The translations under genes and the position numbers were made by a program. From Niabella sp. (GTDB lineage Bacteria; Bacteroidota; Bacteroidia; Chitinophagales; Chitinophagaceae), in NCBI RefSeq assembly GCF_030150205.1, contig NZ_JASLGT010000025.1:29379-93378 (forward strand): DNA of 64,000 nt, in the 5' to 3' direction. Shown one piece after another: positions 24,692-33,557 of this stretch; position 1 is the stretch's first letter; each line of letters begins with the position of its first letter. Under the pieces are notes generated by a model that did not search any database, was not told the DNA's origin, and saw nothing but the letters and a program-made list of their open reading frames with translations.

Positions 24692-26371
24692 TTACCAGTA
24701 TACCGAATACAGGGCAACCAGCATGGCTACAATGATCAGCGATCCTACCGCGAAGCTGGTTGAGGTTTTAAACATACTGGCATCCACCTCCAGCCCTTTG
24801 GACACAATTCCTCTTTTATGCTGGTAAATGCTGATAAAATACATACCGATCGCACAAATAAGAAATACGATCACCATCCGGTCCATAAATGGAATTTCGT
24901 AAACTCCTGCTGCATTCTGAACAGACCAGCCAAACTGGTGCAATGCCGACAGATCGACCCAGCCCGGTAAAAACTTGAGCAACACGGAGGCAATAAAGCC
25001 GCCGATGGTTGCAAACAGGGCAGCACTGGAGGTGGTCTTCTTCCAGAAGAATCCAAAAATAAACATGGCAAAAATACCCGGTGATACAAAACCGGTATAT
25101 TCCTGTATGTACTGGAATCCCTGTTTACCCTCACCCATCAGGGCATCGCCCACTACCAGCGACAACAACACCGCAAATAACATGGACACCACTACTGTAA
25201 TTTTTCCAACATTTACCAGGTTGCGTTCGCTGGCGTTGGTATTAAACACTTTTTTATAGATATCCAGTGTAAAGATCGTGGCAATGCTATTGGCTTTACC
25301 GGCCAGGGAGGCCACAATCGCCGCCGTTAATGCCGCAAACGAAAGTCCCTTCAGCCCTGCAGGTAATAACGAAATAAGCGCCGGATAGGCTTTGTTGGGA
25401 TCCTGCACACCGGATGCAGTAAGCAGCTGATCCGGAGTAATGCCCCCCATATTCTCTTTCACAATATAATATACGGCAATACCGGGCAGTACTACAATTA
25501 TCGGCATCAGCATTTTCAGAAAAGCCGCAAACAGCAACCCTTTGCGGGCAACGGGCAGTGAAGCCCCCAATGCGCGCTGGGTAATATACTGGTTACATCC
25601 CCAATAGCTGAGGTTGGCGATCCACATACCACCGATGAGCACACTTAAACCCGGCAGATCGATATAGTTGGGATTATCTTTTTTAAAGATCAGGTGAAAA
25701 TGCTCGGAAGCCTTGGATTGTAATACGCTGAAACCGGCGCCGATACCCTTTCCTCCGGAAATAAGGTTTAACGCAATATAGGTTGCCACCAGGCCGCCCA
25801 GCACCAGGAAAAATACCTGTATCACATCCGTAAACCCGATCACCTTCATACCGCCCAGCGTAATGACAATGGCAAAGATGGCCAGCGCCAGTATACAAAA
25901 GGTAATGTTGATACCGGAGATACCGCTAATGGCCAACGCTCCAAGGTACAGGATCGACATCAGGTTTACCACAATATATAACATCAGCCAGAAAACCGCC
26001 ATGATCATCGCCACTTTGGAATTGTACCGCTGACTGAGGAACTGCGGCATGGTAAAGATCTTGTTCTTTAGGTAGACAGGCATAAAAAAGATCGCCACAA
26101 TGATCAGCGTTGCCGCCGCCATCCACTCATAGGCCGATATGGCCAGTCCCAGTTTAAAGCCCGATCCACTCATCCCGATCATTTGCTCGGCGGAGATATT
26201 GGAAGCGATCAGCGATGCACCAATGGCCCACCAGGTAAGCGAACCTTCTGCCAGGAAGTAATCATGCGAGGCCGAAACGCTTTCCTGGCGCTTTCTGCGG
26301 TATACCCAGTACCCATAGGAGGCAACCACGATAAAGTAAATAAAGAAAACCAGATAGTCTGAACCTTTCAT
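24692..26371 (-). CDS. Sodium:solute symporter (SSS family), sugar type, copy 1
   Basis: A 559-residue inner-membrane protein with about 14 spans, of the SGLT-like branch that brings in sugars with Na+. Marks include YFLAEGSLTWWAIGASLIAS, NISAEQMIGMSGSGF and WGCNQYITQRAL, together with the sodium-site region LTAAIVASLAGKANS. It shares long identical stretches with the neighbouring copy 2. The 228-base gap upstream contains the terminator of copy 2, so copy 1 may have its own promoter. Arabinose or an arabinose-containing sugar is the likely substrate by context. Confidence 0.92.
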   Translation of the reverse strand: MKGSDYLVFFIYFIVVASYGYWVYRRKRQESVSASHDYFLAEGSLTWWAIGASLIASNISAEQMIGMSGSGFKLGLAISAYEWMAAATLIIVAIFFMPVYLKNKIFTMPQFLSQRYNSKVAMIMAVFWLMLYIVVNLMSILYLGALAISGISGINITFCILALAIFAIVITLGGMKVIGFTDVIQVFFLVLGGLVATYIALNLISGGKGIGAGFSVLQSKASEHFHLIFKKDNPNYIDLPGLSVLIGGMWIANLSYWGCNQYITQRALGASLPVARKGLLFAAFLKMLMPIIVVLPGIAVYYIVKENMGGITPDQLLTASGVQDPNKAYPALISLLPAGLKGLSFAALTAAIVASLAGKANSIATIFTLDIYKKVFNTNASERNLVNVGKITVVVSMLFAVLLSLVVGDALMGEGKQGFQYIQEYTGFVSPGIFAMFIFGFFWKKTTSSAALFATIGGFIASVLLKFLPGWVDLSALHQFGWSVQNAAGVYEIPFMDRMVIVFLICAIGMYFISIYQHKRGIVSKGLEVDASMFKTSTSFAVGSLIIVAMLVALYSVYW

Positions 26372-26542
26372 ATATACAAGTTTAATTTCGTTAAAAGGAG
26401 CGCTAATATATTATTTTTAGCCCGATTAACAGAAATTTTTAAATTTTCTAACAACAATGCCGGCTGATTCATCAAAACCAATGATTTTGATCGATTTATT
26501 CCTTTTTTACAAAATCCCCGTAATCAATCGCACCTCAAAAGA

Positions 26543-26578
26543 AAAAAGCCGGTCTCAACGCATGCTTAGACCGGCCTT
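26543..26578 (-). terminator. Intrinsic terminator after the second symporter gene
   Basis: Perfect 8-bp stem GCCGGTCT (26548-26555) / AGACCGGC (26568-26575) with a 12-base loop. On the minus strand it is followed by TTTTTTC. It lies about 20 bases past the stop codon of the 26600-28297 gene and ends the araBDA-symporter transcript. Confidence 0.8.
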
Positions 26579-26599
26579 CCCTTTACTATTTGACGGAGT

Positions 26600-28297
26600 T
26601 TAATAAAACAAAGTATACAAGGCCGCCAAAATACCACAAATGATCAACGCGCCTACCATAAAACCGGAATTCACTTTAAACATTTTTGTATCTACTTCCA
26701 GTCCATTGGGCTGTACACCTCTTGCTATTTCTATTTTGGAAATCACCAACATACCAATGATGCATAACGCAAATACGATCCCCATCCGGTCGAGGAACGG
26801 GATTTCATACACGCCGCTGGCATTGGGAACAGAGAATCCAACGGATGAAAGGAACTGAAGATCCATCACCCCTGGTAAAAATTTGAGCGCTACCGAAAAA
26901 ATAAAGCCCCCGATGGTTGCAAACAATGCAGCAGAAGACGTGGTTTTCTTCCAGAAGAATCCCAGCAGGAACATGGCAAAAATACCCGGAGATACAAAAC
27001 CGGTATATTCCTGTATAAACTGGAATCCACCTTTTTTGTCAATTCCCAGGAATGGAGAAATAATAATGGCCAGGATCATGGCCACCACAATAGTGATGCG
27101 GCCCACATTTACCTGCTGGGTTTCGGAAGCATTTACATTCAGCCGCTTTTTATAGATATCCAGCGTGAAGATGGTTGAGATGCTGTTGATCTTACCTGCC
27201 AGGGAGGCAACAATTGCCGCGGTAAGGGCCGCAAAGGCAAGCCCCTTCAGGCCCGCGGGCAGCAGGTTCAGCAATACGGGGTAAGCCCTGTCCGGGTTTA
27301 TTTCACCATGTTCAATCATCTGGGCCTGAAAATCTACACCACCCACAACGCCTTCCTTATGCAGGATATAGGCGGCAATACCGGGTATTACTACAATAAT
27401 AGGCATTAATAATTTTAAGAACCCTGCAAATAATAACCCGGAACGCGCCGTCTTCAGATCTGCGCCCAGGGCCCGTTGTGTAATATACTGGTTGCATCCC
27501 CAATAATTCAGGTTTACGATCCACATACCTCCCAGGAGCACTGTTAAACCCGGCAGATCGAGATAATTGGGGTTATCCTTTTTGAGGATCATATGAAAAT
27601 GATCGTCTGCCTTTGTTTTTAAAGTTCCCAGTGCACTCATCACCCCGTCCAGCTTAAAATGATCTGCCACCAGCGACAATGCCAGATAAGTAGTTGCCAA
27701 ACCACCCAGTATCAGGAAGAATACCTGGATCACATCGGTATAACCGATCACTTTCATCCCGCCCAATGCAATGATCAGCGCAAACAGCGCCAGCATGGAC
27801 ATACAGACCCAAAAATTGATCCCGGAAATCGTACTTACAGCCAGCGCACCCAGGAATAAGATGGAGGTGAGGTTTACCACCACGTAGAGCAGTAACCAGA
27901 ATACCGCCATGATCATCGCCACGGTTCCGTTATACCGCTGGTTCAGGAACTGCGGCATGGTATAAATCTTATTCTTGAGATACACCGGCATAAAAAAGAC
28001 CGCTACTATAATCAGCGTGGCGGCCGCCATCCACTCATAGGTAGAAATGGCAAGCCCGATCTTAAAACCGCTTCCGCTCATCCCAATAAACTGTTCGGCA
28101 GAGATATTGGAGGCGATCAGTGAAGCCCCGATGGCCCACCAGGTAAGCGACCCTTCTGCCAGGAAATAATCATGCGATGCGGAAACCGAAGCCTGTTTCT
28201 TTTTCCGGTATACCCAATACCCGTAAGAAGCCACAATAATAAAATAGACTAAAAAAACGATATAGTCTGAGACCCGTAACTCATTATTCATATGCAT
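26600..28297 (-). CDS. Sodium:solute symporter (SSS family), sugar type, copy 2
   Basis: A 565-residue, about 14-span symporter closely related to copy 1; the NISAEQFIGMSGSGF, WGCNQYITQRALGA and LTAAIVASLAGK segments are almost the same. It differs mainly in a longer loop after the fifth or sixth span (SLVADHFKLDGVMSALGTLK) and in HKEGVVGGVDFQAQ. It starts 70 bases downstream of araA on the same strand, so it is the best candidate for the arabinose importer of this operon. Two possible starts (28297, 28291) are six bases apart. Confidence 0.93.
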   Translation of the reverse strand: MHMNNELRVSDYIVFLVYFIIVASYGYWVYRKKKQASVSASHDYFLAEGSLTWWAIGASLIASNISAEQFIGMSGSGFKIGLAISTYEWMAAATLIIVAVFFMPVYLKNKIYTMPQFLNQRYNGTVAMIMAVFWLLLYVVVNLTSILFLGALAVSTISGINFWVCMSMLALFALIIALGGMKVIGYTDVIQVFFLILGGLATTYLALSLVADHFKLDGVMSALGTLKTKADDHFHMILKKDNPNYLDLPGLTVLLGGMWIVNLNYWGCNQYITQRALGADLKTARSGLLFAGFLKLLMPIIVVIPGIAAYILHKEGVVGGVDFQAQMIEHGEINPDRAYPVLLNLLPAGLKGLAFAALTAAIVASLAGKINSISTIFTLDIYKKRLNVNASETQQVNVGRITIVVAMILAIIISPFLGIDKKGGFQFIQEYTGFVSPGIFAMFLLGFFWKKTTSSAALFATIGGFIFSVALKFLPGVMDLQFLSSVGFSVPNASGVYEIPFLDRMGIVFALCIIGMLVISKIEIARGVQPNGLEVDTKMFKVNSGFMVGALIICGILAALYTLFY

Positions 28298-28367
28298 GCA
28301 ATATTAAAAGGATATTTAAAACGTTTGCTAAAAATAACTAAACCCGTTTATTTTATAACATTGTTTG

Positions 28368-29870
28368 TTAACTTTTATGCAACTGGTAATATACATCACT
28401 CCAGCGCAGTTCGTTTTTAAATTGATACAGATCTGTTTTTTGGTTGATCAATACACATTCGATTCCGGCCATACCGGCAAAATCTTCCAGGTGCTCGGCG
28501 GTAAGGTTTTGCGAATAGCAGGTATGATGTGCTCCGCCTGCAAGGATCCATGCCGCACAGCCGGTATGCATATCCGGGTAAGGTTTCCAGAACACCCGGG
28601 CTACCGGCAACCTGGGCAGGTCCTGCGAAGGTGCCACCGCTTCCACTTCATTTACCAATAACCGGAACCGGTTGCCCATATCCATCAGCGATGCATTTAA
28701 TGCCGGACCTCCTGCCACATTAAACACCAATCGCACCGGGTCGGCCTTTCCTCCGATCCCCAGCGGGTGGATCTCGCAGGAAGGTTTGCCGTTTGCAATA
28801 CTGGAGCAGATCTCCAGCATATGCGATCCCAATACCAATGGCTCCCTGGGATCAAAATGATAGGTATAATCTTCCATAAAGGAATTTCCGCCTTCCAGTC
28901 CGGTTGCCATCGACTTCATTGCCCGTACCAATGCCGCGGTTTTCCAATCGCCCTCTCCAGCAAAACCATACCCCTGCTCCATCAGGCGCTGCACTGCAAT
29001 GCCTGGTAACTGAACCATGCCATGCAGGTCTTCAAATGTATCCGAAAACCCTTTAAAATTGCCCTGTTCCAGGAACTGTTTTAAGCCCAGTTCAATACGT
29101 GCCGCATCCAGCAGTGACTGGTATTGCGCACCGTCTTTTTTCAATTGCTCCGAAACATGATAGCTGTCCAGGTATAGCTGTGCCAGCTCCTGTGTTTCCT
29201 TTTCACCTACCTGGTTCATCACCGCTACCAGGTCGCCGATGCCATGGGTATTTACACTATAACCGAATTTGAGCTCTGCTTCTACCTTATCACCGTCCGT
29301 TACAGCCACATAACGCATATTATCGCCAAAACGTACAAAACGTGCGCCCTGCCAATCGTGCCAGCCGATCGCAGCCCGGCTCCATGCGGCAATACGATCC
29401 AATACCTGGTCATCTTTCCAATGCCCTACTACTACTTTCCGGTGCTTGTTCATCCGGCTCAGCATAAAGCCAAATTCCCGGTCGCCGTGGGCCGATTGAT
29501 TGGTATTCATAAAATCCATATCGATCGTACTCCAGGGTATGTCCCGGTTGAACTGGGTATGAAACTGGAGCAATGGTTTATGAAAGATCTTGAGTCCGTT
29601 GATCCACATTTTTGCAGGAGAAAACGTATGCATCCACGCAATGATGCCGATACAGGATTTATTAAAGTTGGCCTCCGCAAATACCTGGTGGATCTCTTCC
29701 GGCGTTTTTACGGTATCCTTCCAAACCAGCTTAACGGGTATTTTTGAGGTGGCGTTCATGTGCTGAACGATCTCCTGCGAATGTGCCGCTACTTCCTTTA
29801 AGGTTTCGGCGCCATAGAGATGCTGGCTCCCGGTTACAAACCATAGTTCTAATTGCTCCAGATTGATCAT
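28368..29870 (-). CDS. araA: L-arabinose isomerase
   Basis: A 500-residue cytoplasmic enzyme that converts L-arabinose to L-ribulose with Mn2+. Its length is standard. Visible marks are LWFVTGSQHLYG at the N-terminus, CIGIIAWMHTFSPAKMW, the metal-ligand Glu in AGEGDWKT, MEDYTYHFDP and the HPLGIGGKADPVRLVF stretch near the C-terminus. The His in GGAHHTCYS completes the site. araD lies 24 bases upstream and symporter copy 2 is 70 bases downstream, all on one strand. Confidence 0.97.
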   Translation of the reverse strand: MINLEQLELWFVTGSQHLYGAETLKEVAAHSQEIVQHMNATSKIPVKLVWKDTVKTPEEIHQVFAEANFNKSCIGIIAWMHTFSPAKMWINGLKIFHKPLLQFHTQFNRDIPWSTIDMDFMNTNQSAHGDREFGFMLSRMNKHRKVVVGHWKDDQVLDRIAAWSRAAIGWHDWQGARFVRFGDNMRYVAVTDGDKVEAELKFGYSVNTHGIGDLVAVMNQVGEKETQELAQLYLDSYHVSEQLKKDGAQYQSLLDAARIELGLKQFLEQGNFKGFSDTFEDLHGMVQLPGIAVQRLMEQGYGFAGEGDWKTAALVRAMKSMATGLEGGNSFMEDYTYHFDPREPLVLGSHMLEICSSIANGKPSCEIHPLGIGGKADPVRLVFNVAGGPALNASLMDMGNRFRLLVNEVEAVAPSQDLPRLPVARVFWKPYPDMHTGCAAWILAGGAHHTCYSQNLTAEHLEDFAGMAGIECVLINQKTDLYQFKNELRWSDVYYQLHKS

Positions 29871-29894
29871 AATGTATATTTTCGGTATCGTTGA

Positions 29895-30590
29895 TTATTG
29901 TCCGTAATAGCTATCGGGCCCGTGTTTACGCTGATAATGCTTATCCATCAGTGCTTTTTTCAACAGCGGCACCTGGGGATTGATCTGCTCAGTCAGATAG
30001 GCCATTTTGGCCACCTGTTCCAGCACGGCGCTGTTGTGCACCGCCTTCGCTGCATTTTCCCCCCAGGTAAAGGGTGCATGGTTCCCAACCAGGATCATTT
30101 CAACCTCCCGGTAATCCAGACCGTTCTCTTTAAAATGATTCAGTACCTGGTGCCCCGTCTGCACTTCGTATTCCCCCTGTATCATTGCATCATCCATGGG
30201 AAACGCGCAGGGAATATTTACGATATTATAATCGGCATGCGTGGTTCCGTAAATGGGGATGGCCCTTAGCGACTGGGCCCATGCGGTTGCATAGGTTGAA
30301 TGTGTATGCACAATACCACCGATCTCCGTCCAGTGTTTGTACAGCACTGCATGCGTTTGCGTATCGGAACTGGGATTCAGCACCCCGTCTACGGTTTTGC
30401 CATCAAAGTCCACCACCACCATCTTCTCCGGGGTAAGGTCTGCATAAGCTACCCCGCTGGGCTTAATGGCAAATACGCCTTCGGAATGATCCGCCTCACT
30501 GGCATTTCCAAATGTAAAGAGCACCAGTCCCAGTTCGGGAAGCTGCATATTGGCTTCATATGCCTTCCGGCGGATCACTTCGTATTTCAT
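29895..30590 (-). CDS. araD: L-ribulose-5-phosphate 4-epimerase
   Basis: A 231-residue class II aldolase-like zinc enzyme that makes D-xylulose 5-phosphate, the entry to the pentose phosphate pathway. Family marks are VLFTFGNASEAD, the GVAYADLTPEKMV loop and the zinc His pair in THSTYATAWAQ. They also include PIYGTTHADY and NHAPFTWGENAAKAVHNSAV. The protein is full-length. It lies between araB (2 bases upstream) and araA, in the order araB-araD-araA. Confidence 0.97.
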   Translation of the reverse strand: MKYEVIRRKAYEANMQLPELGLVLFTFGNASEADHSEGVFAIKPSGVAYADLTPEKMVVVDFDGKTVDGVLNPSSDTQTHAVLYKHWTEIGGIVHTHSTYATAWAQSLRAIPIYGTTHADYNIVNIPCAFPMDDAMIQGEYEVQTGHQVLNHFKENGLDYREVEMILVGNHAPFTWGENAAKAVHNSAVLEQVAKMAYLTEQINPQVPLLKKALMDKHYQRKHGPDSYYGQ

Positions 30591-30592
30591 TA

Positions 30593-32263
30593 TTACAAAT
30601 TATTATGTTCTAAAAAGGCACCTGTTTTTTTATAGGTCTCCATCCGTTCTTTATAATATGCATGCCGTTCGGCGTTGGGAAAATACTCTTTGTCAAATCC
30701 CTGTCCCATAGCCGTCATGGCGTCTTCTACCGTTGGGTAAATGCCTGCAACCGTTGCGGCAAACATGGCGGCGCCAATGGCACAGGTCTGCTCCGAACGG
30801 TGAATACGGATCGGCATGTTCATTACATCCGCCATTACCTGCATGATATAGGCCGATTTCCGCGCCACGCCGCCCACACCAATCAGTCCCTTTATTGGTA
30901 CCCCTTCTTCCTCAAAACGATCTACAATGGCCTTGGCCCCAAAACAGGTGGCCTCCACCAGGGCTTTGAAGATCCTGGGGGCATCTGTTCCCAGGCTTAG
31001 TCCCGTTAATGCACCATGCAATAACTGGTTGGCATCGGGTGTTCTGCGTCCGTTCAGCCAGTCAATTGCAAACGGATCATTGGGCTCCAGCGGTAGTGCC
31101 GCTGCCGCTGCGGCAAGTGCGGGTAATATCCGGCTTTCTACTTCATCGGCCAGTGCGCCGGCAGCCGATTCCGGTAATTCGCTGCTTTCCTTTAATAACC
31201 GCAATGGCCAGGCCAGCACATTTTTAAACCAGGCATAAGCGTCGCCAAAAGCACTTTGTCCCGCTTCCAGCCCAATCATACCCGGTATCACCGATCCCGT
31301 TACCTGTCCGCAAATGCCCTTTACTGTTTTATTATCCGAAAGATCTTCAGCCGGCACTACCAGCATATCGCAGGTAGACGTTCCCATTACTTTGCTCAGA
31401 TGATACGGTTCTATTTGTCCGCCCACCGCGCCCATATGCGCATCCATGGCACCGATCCCAACTACTACATCGGTTGTAAGCCCCAGCCTTGCTGCCCATT
31501 CGGCACAAAGTGTTCCGGCAGCTTCATCGGCGGCATAGGTTGTTGCCGGCAGGTGCGCTACAAACCCATCCAGCACCGGGTCGAGCGTTGCAAAAAAATC
31601 ATTGGGCGGAAAACCGTTAAAAGCTTCGGACCACAAGGCCTTATGCCCTGCCGTGCACACGCCTCTTTTTAATAGCTGTATATCATTGCCGCCGGTGAGC
31701 AGGAAGGGCAGCCAATCTGCATGCTCTACCCAGCTGGCGGTATGTTTTCTTACCGTTTCGTCCGTTTTAAAAATATGCAAGAGTTTTGCCCAGTACCATT
31801 CACTGGAATAGATGCCTCCCACATACTGGAGAAAATTGGTTTCGAACCGTTCTGCATGTTTATTAATGGCTGCAGCTTCCGCTGTAGCAGTATGATCCTT
31901 CCAGAGCACAAACATGGCATTGGGATTGTCTGCAAACTCCGCAGACAGTGCCAGGGGCTGCCCTTGCTGATCAACGGCCACCGGGGTTGACCCGGTAGTA
32001 TCTACAGAAATCCCTTTGATAAGTGCTGCAATAGCTGGACCAGCCTTTTGGACGCAATCTTTTATGGTTGCTTCCAGTCCCTCAATATAATCCAGCGGAT
32101 GTTGCCGGAACTGGTTTTTAGACGGTATACAATACAACCCCTGTTTCCAGCGGGGGTATTGAAATACGGCGGCCGCCACCTCTTCGCCGTTTAATGCATT
32201 TACAATAACAGAGCGGACGGAATCCGTTCCAAAATCCACCCCGATTACGTATGCTTCTTTCAT
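30593..32263 (-). CDS. araB: Ribulokinase
   Basis: A 556-residue FGGY-family kinase that phosphorylates L-ribulose. The first nucleotide-binding motif is GVDFGTDSVRSVIV (residues 8-21). The FGGY-type C-terminal domain contains LIGVGGVARKSAYIMQVMADVMN and the catalytic Asp region FAIDWLNGRR. Its length and order are typical. It is the first ara gene of the catabolic block, preceded by 79 bases that carry a perfect inverted repeat, and araD follows 2 bases after its stop. Confidence 0.96.
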   Translation of the reverse strand: MKEAYVIGVDFGTDSVRSVIVNALNGEEVAAAVFQYPRWKQGLYCIPSKNQFRQHPLDYIEGLEATIKDCVQKAGPAIAALIKGISVDTTGSTPVAVDQQGQPLALSAEFADNPNAMFVLWKDHTATAEAAAINKHAERFETNFLQYVGGIYSSEWYWAKLLHIFKTDETVRKHTASWVEHADWLPFLLTGGNDIQLLKRGVCTAGHKALWSEAFNGFPPNDFFATLDPVLDGFVAHLPATTYAADEAAGTLCAEWAARLGLTTDVVVGIGAMDAHMGAVGGQIEPYHLSKVMGTSTCDMLVVPAEDLSDNKTVKGICGQVTGSVIPGMIGLEAGQSAFGDAYAWFKNVLAWPLRLLKESSELPESAAGALADEVESRILPALAAAAAALPLEPNDPFAIDWLNGRRTPDANQLLHGALTGLSLGTDAPRIFKALVEATCFGAKAIVDRFEEEGVPIKGLIGVGGVARKSAYIMQVMADVMNMPIRIHRSEQTCAIGAAMFAATVAGIYPTVEDAMTAMGQGFDKEYFPNAERHAYYKERMETYKKTGAFLEHNNL

Positions 32264-32290
32264 GGACTACGATCGTTTAAAAGTTAAAAA

Positions 32291-32314
32291 TACAATTTAT
32301 TTTCAATAATTGTA
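32291..32314. promoter_or_regulatory. Perfect inverted repeat upstream of araB, candidate operator
   Basis: TACAATT (32291-32297) and AATTGTA (32308-32314) form a perfect 7-bp inverted repeat with a 10-base spacer. The half-sites are one helical turn plus apart, as expected for a dimeric regulator. It lies 28 bases upstream of the araB start codon in AT-rich DNA, between araB and the HAD gene. No regulator gene is next to it. It could also be a weak hairpin. Confidence 0.4.
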
Positions 32315-32342
32315 AAACCGACATTTAATTTTTCAAACCGGT

Positions 32343-32999
32343 TTACAATAGCGTCAACAGCTGCTTATCCGTATAATCCGGAGCAAAAAACAGGATATTA
32401 TCCTGCGTGCCGAATTGTTCCGGCTGGTGCCCCGTCGTAAAAATGACGGCATCCATTCCTGCATTTGCAGCGGCCTCCGCCCCCTTGGGAGCATCTTCAA
32501 ACACCAGGCAATCGGCAGGTGCCACTTGCAGCAACTGCGCGCAGCTGAGAAAGGTTTCGGGATCGGGCTTGCTTTTCAGTACATCGTTGGCCGTTACGAG
32601 GGCTTTAAAATAAGCGCGGATACCCAGTCCGTCCAGCACAAAATCAACATTGAACGGTATGGCCGCCGTACCAACGGCCATCGGAATGCCTTTTGCAGCA
32701 GCGGCTTTTAAAAAATCACCCAGTCCGGGCAACAGGGCCAAATGAGGAAGATACGCTTCCTGGTAAAGCTGTTCCTTGCGCAGGGAAAGCGCCTGTTTCT
32801 CTTCTTCGCTAAATCGTTCGGGGCCAAAAATGCGGTCGAGCAGCTCGCTGTTCTTACCATACATATGCTGGTTGACCGCTTCCCGGCTCATGCCGGCGCC
32901 CAGATCCTGGTTCAGGATCCGGAACCAGGCTTCTTCATGAAAGGCCATATCATCGATAATGGTTCCATTCAGATCAAAAATAAATGCTTTATATCTCAT
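32343..32999 (-). CDS. HAD-superfamily protein, beta-phosphoglucomutase-like, with DxN motif
   Basis: A 218-residue protein with the HAD fold of the sugar-phosphate branch (small helical cap, LLPGLGDFLKAAAAKGIPMAVGT, SKPDPETFL, VFEDAPKGAEAAANAGM). Motif I reads FDLNGTIID, so the nucleophile D9 is present but the usual second Asp (general acid/base) is Asn11. Motifs II-IV look intact. It is directly upstream of araB on the same strand. It may act on a pentose or hexose phosphate, with altered chemistry or weak activity. Function beyond the family is unknown. Confidence 0.85.
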   Translation of the reverse strand: MRYKAFIFDLNGTIIDDMAFHEEAWFRILNQDLGAGMSREAVNQHMYGKNSELLDRIFGPERFSEEEKQALSLRKEQLYQEAYLPHLALLPGLGDFLKAAAAKGIPMAVGTAAIPFNVDFVLDGLGIRAYFKALVTANDVLKSKPDPETFLSCAQLLQVAPADCLVFEDAPKGAEAAANAGMDAVIFTTGHQPEQFGTQDNILFFAPDYTDKQLLTLL

Positions 33000-33557
33000 T
33001 GCTTTAACGTTTCAGCACGTAAGATACACAGAAATTCCGGAGTTTCCGGCACCCGTTAACTAGCCGGTTTTGCAGTTCCGGGTAAGTCTTTAAATAAGTG
33101 GCAACTGTTCCAGGATCTATCAGACGATCATATACATGGATGCTGAAAAAATTGTCAGAGACCTGCGACATCAGGTATTGAGGAGCAGCCCATACGATCG
33201 TCGTGCTGTGTTTCCTGTTTGCGCTGCGAAATCAGCCAGGTGATCAATCACTTCTGTCATCATCCTGAATTTTGACAGGCACGCCCAATGAATGAAGCAA
33301 TCAGAAACGCGCGCAGCATTACGCTGAAGATGTTATCCCCCGACTTGCGGGATCCATCCCTGCTTCGTTATGCCGGGCGCAATAATGTGAAGCCGGGGCA
33401 TCTCAGTAATACGAGACTATCCCGGCATTGAGCGCCCCTTCCGCTCCTTCCGCTTGCAGCAGAATGCGGTCAGGTGACGAAAGAATGTTCTGGGATCGTA
33501 CATCGATTTTATAAATATAAATCGAATGCGATATGCTTACTCTTTCAATAAAAACAA
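33000..33557. other. Intergenic region between GH43 and HAD genes
   Basis: No credible gene was found on either strand. The sequence contains CTGTCA...TGACAG pairing near 33255-33281 (TCATCCTGAATTTTGACAG). It also contains GGGATCCATCCCTGCTTCG near 33350 and GCCGGGGCATCTCAGTAATACG near 33390. Such stretches resemble other dispersed repeats of this genome more than decayed coding sequence. The HAD-araB promoter should lie in the last 80 bases; TATCTTAC near 33027 (minus strand) is an imperfect -7 match. Confidence 0.4.
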
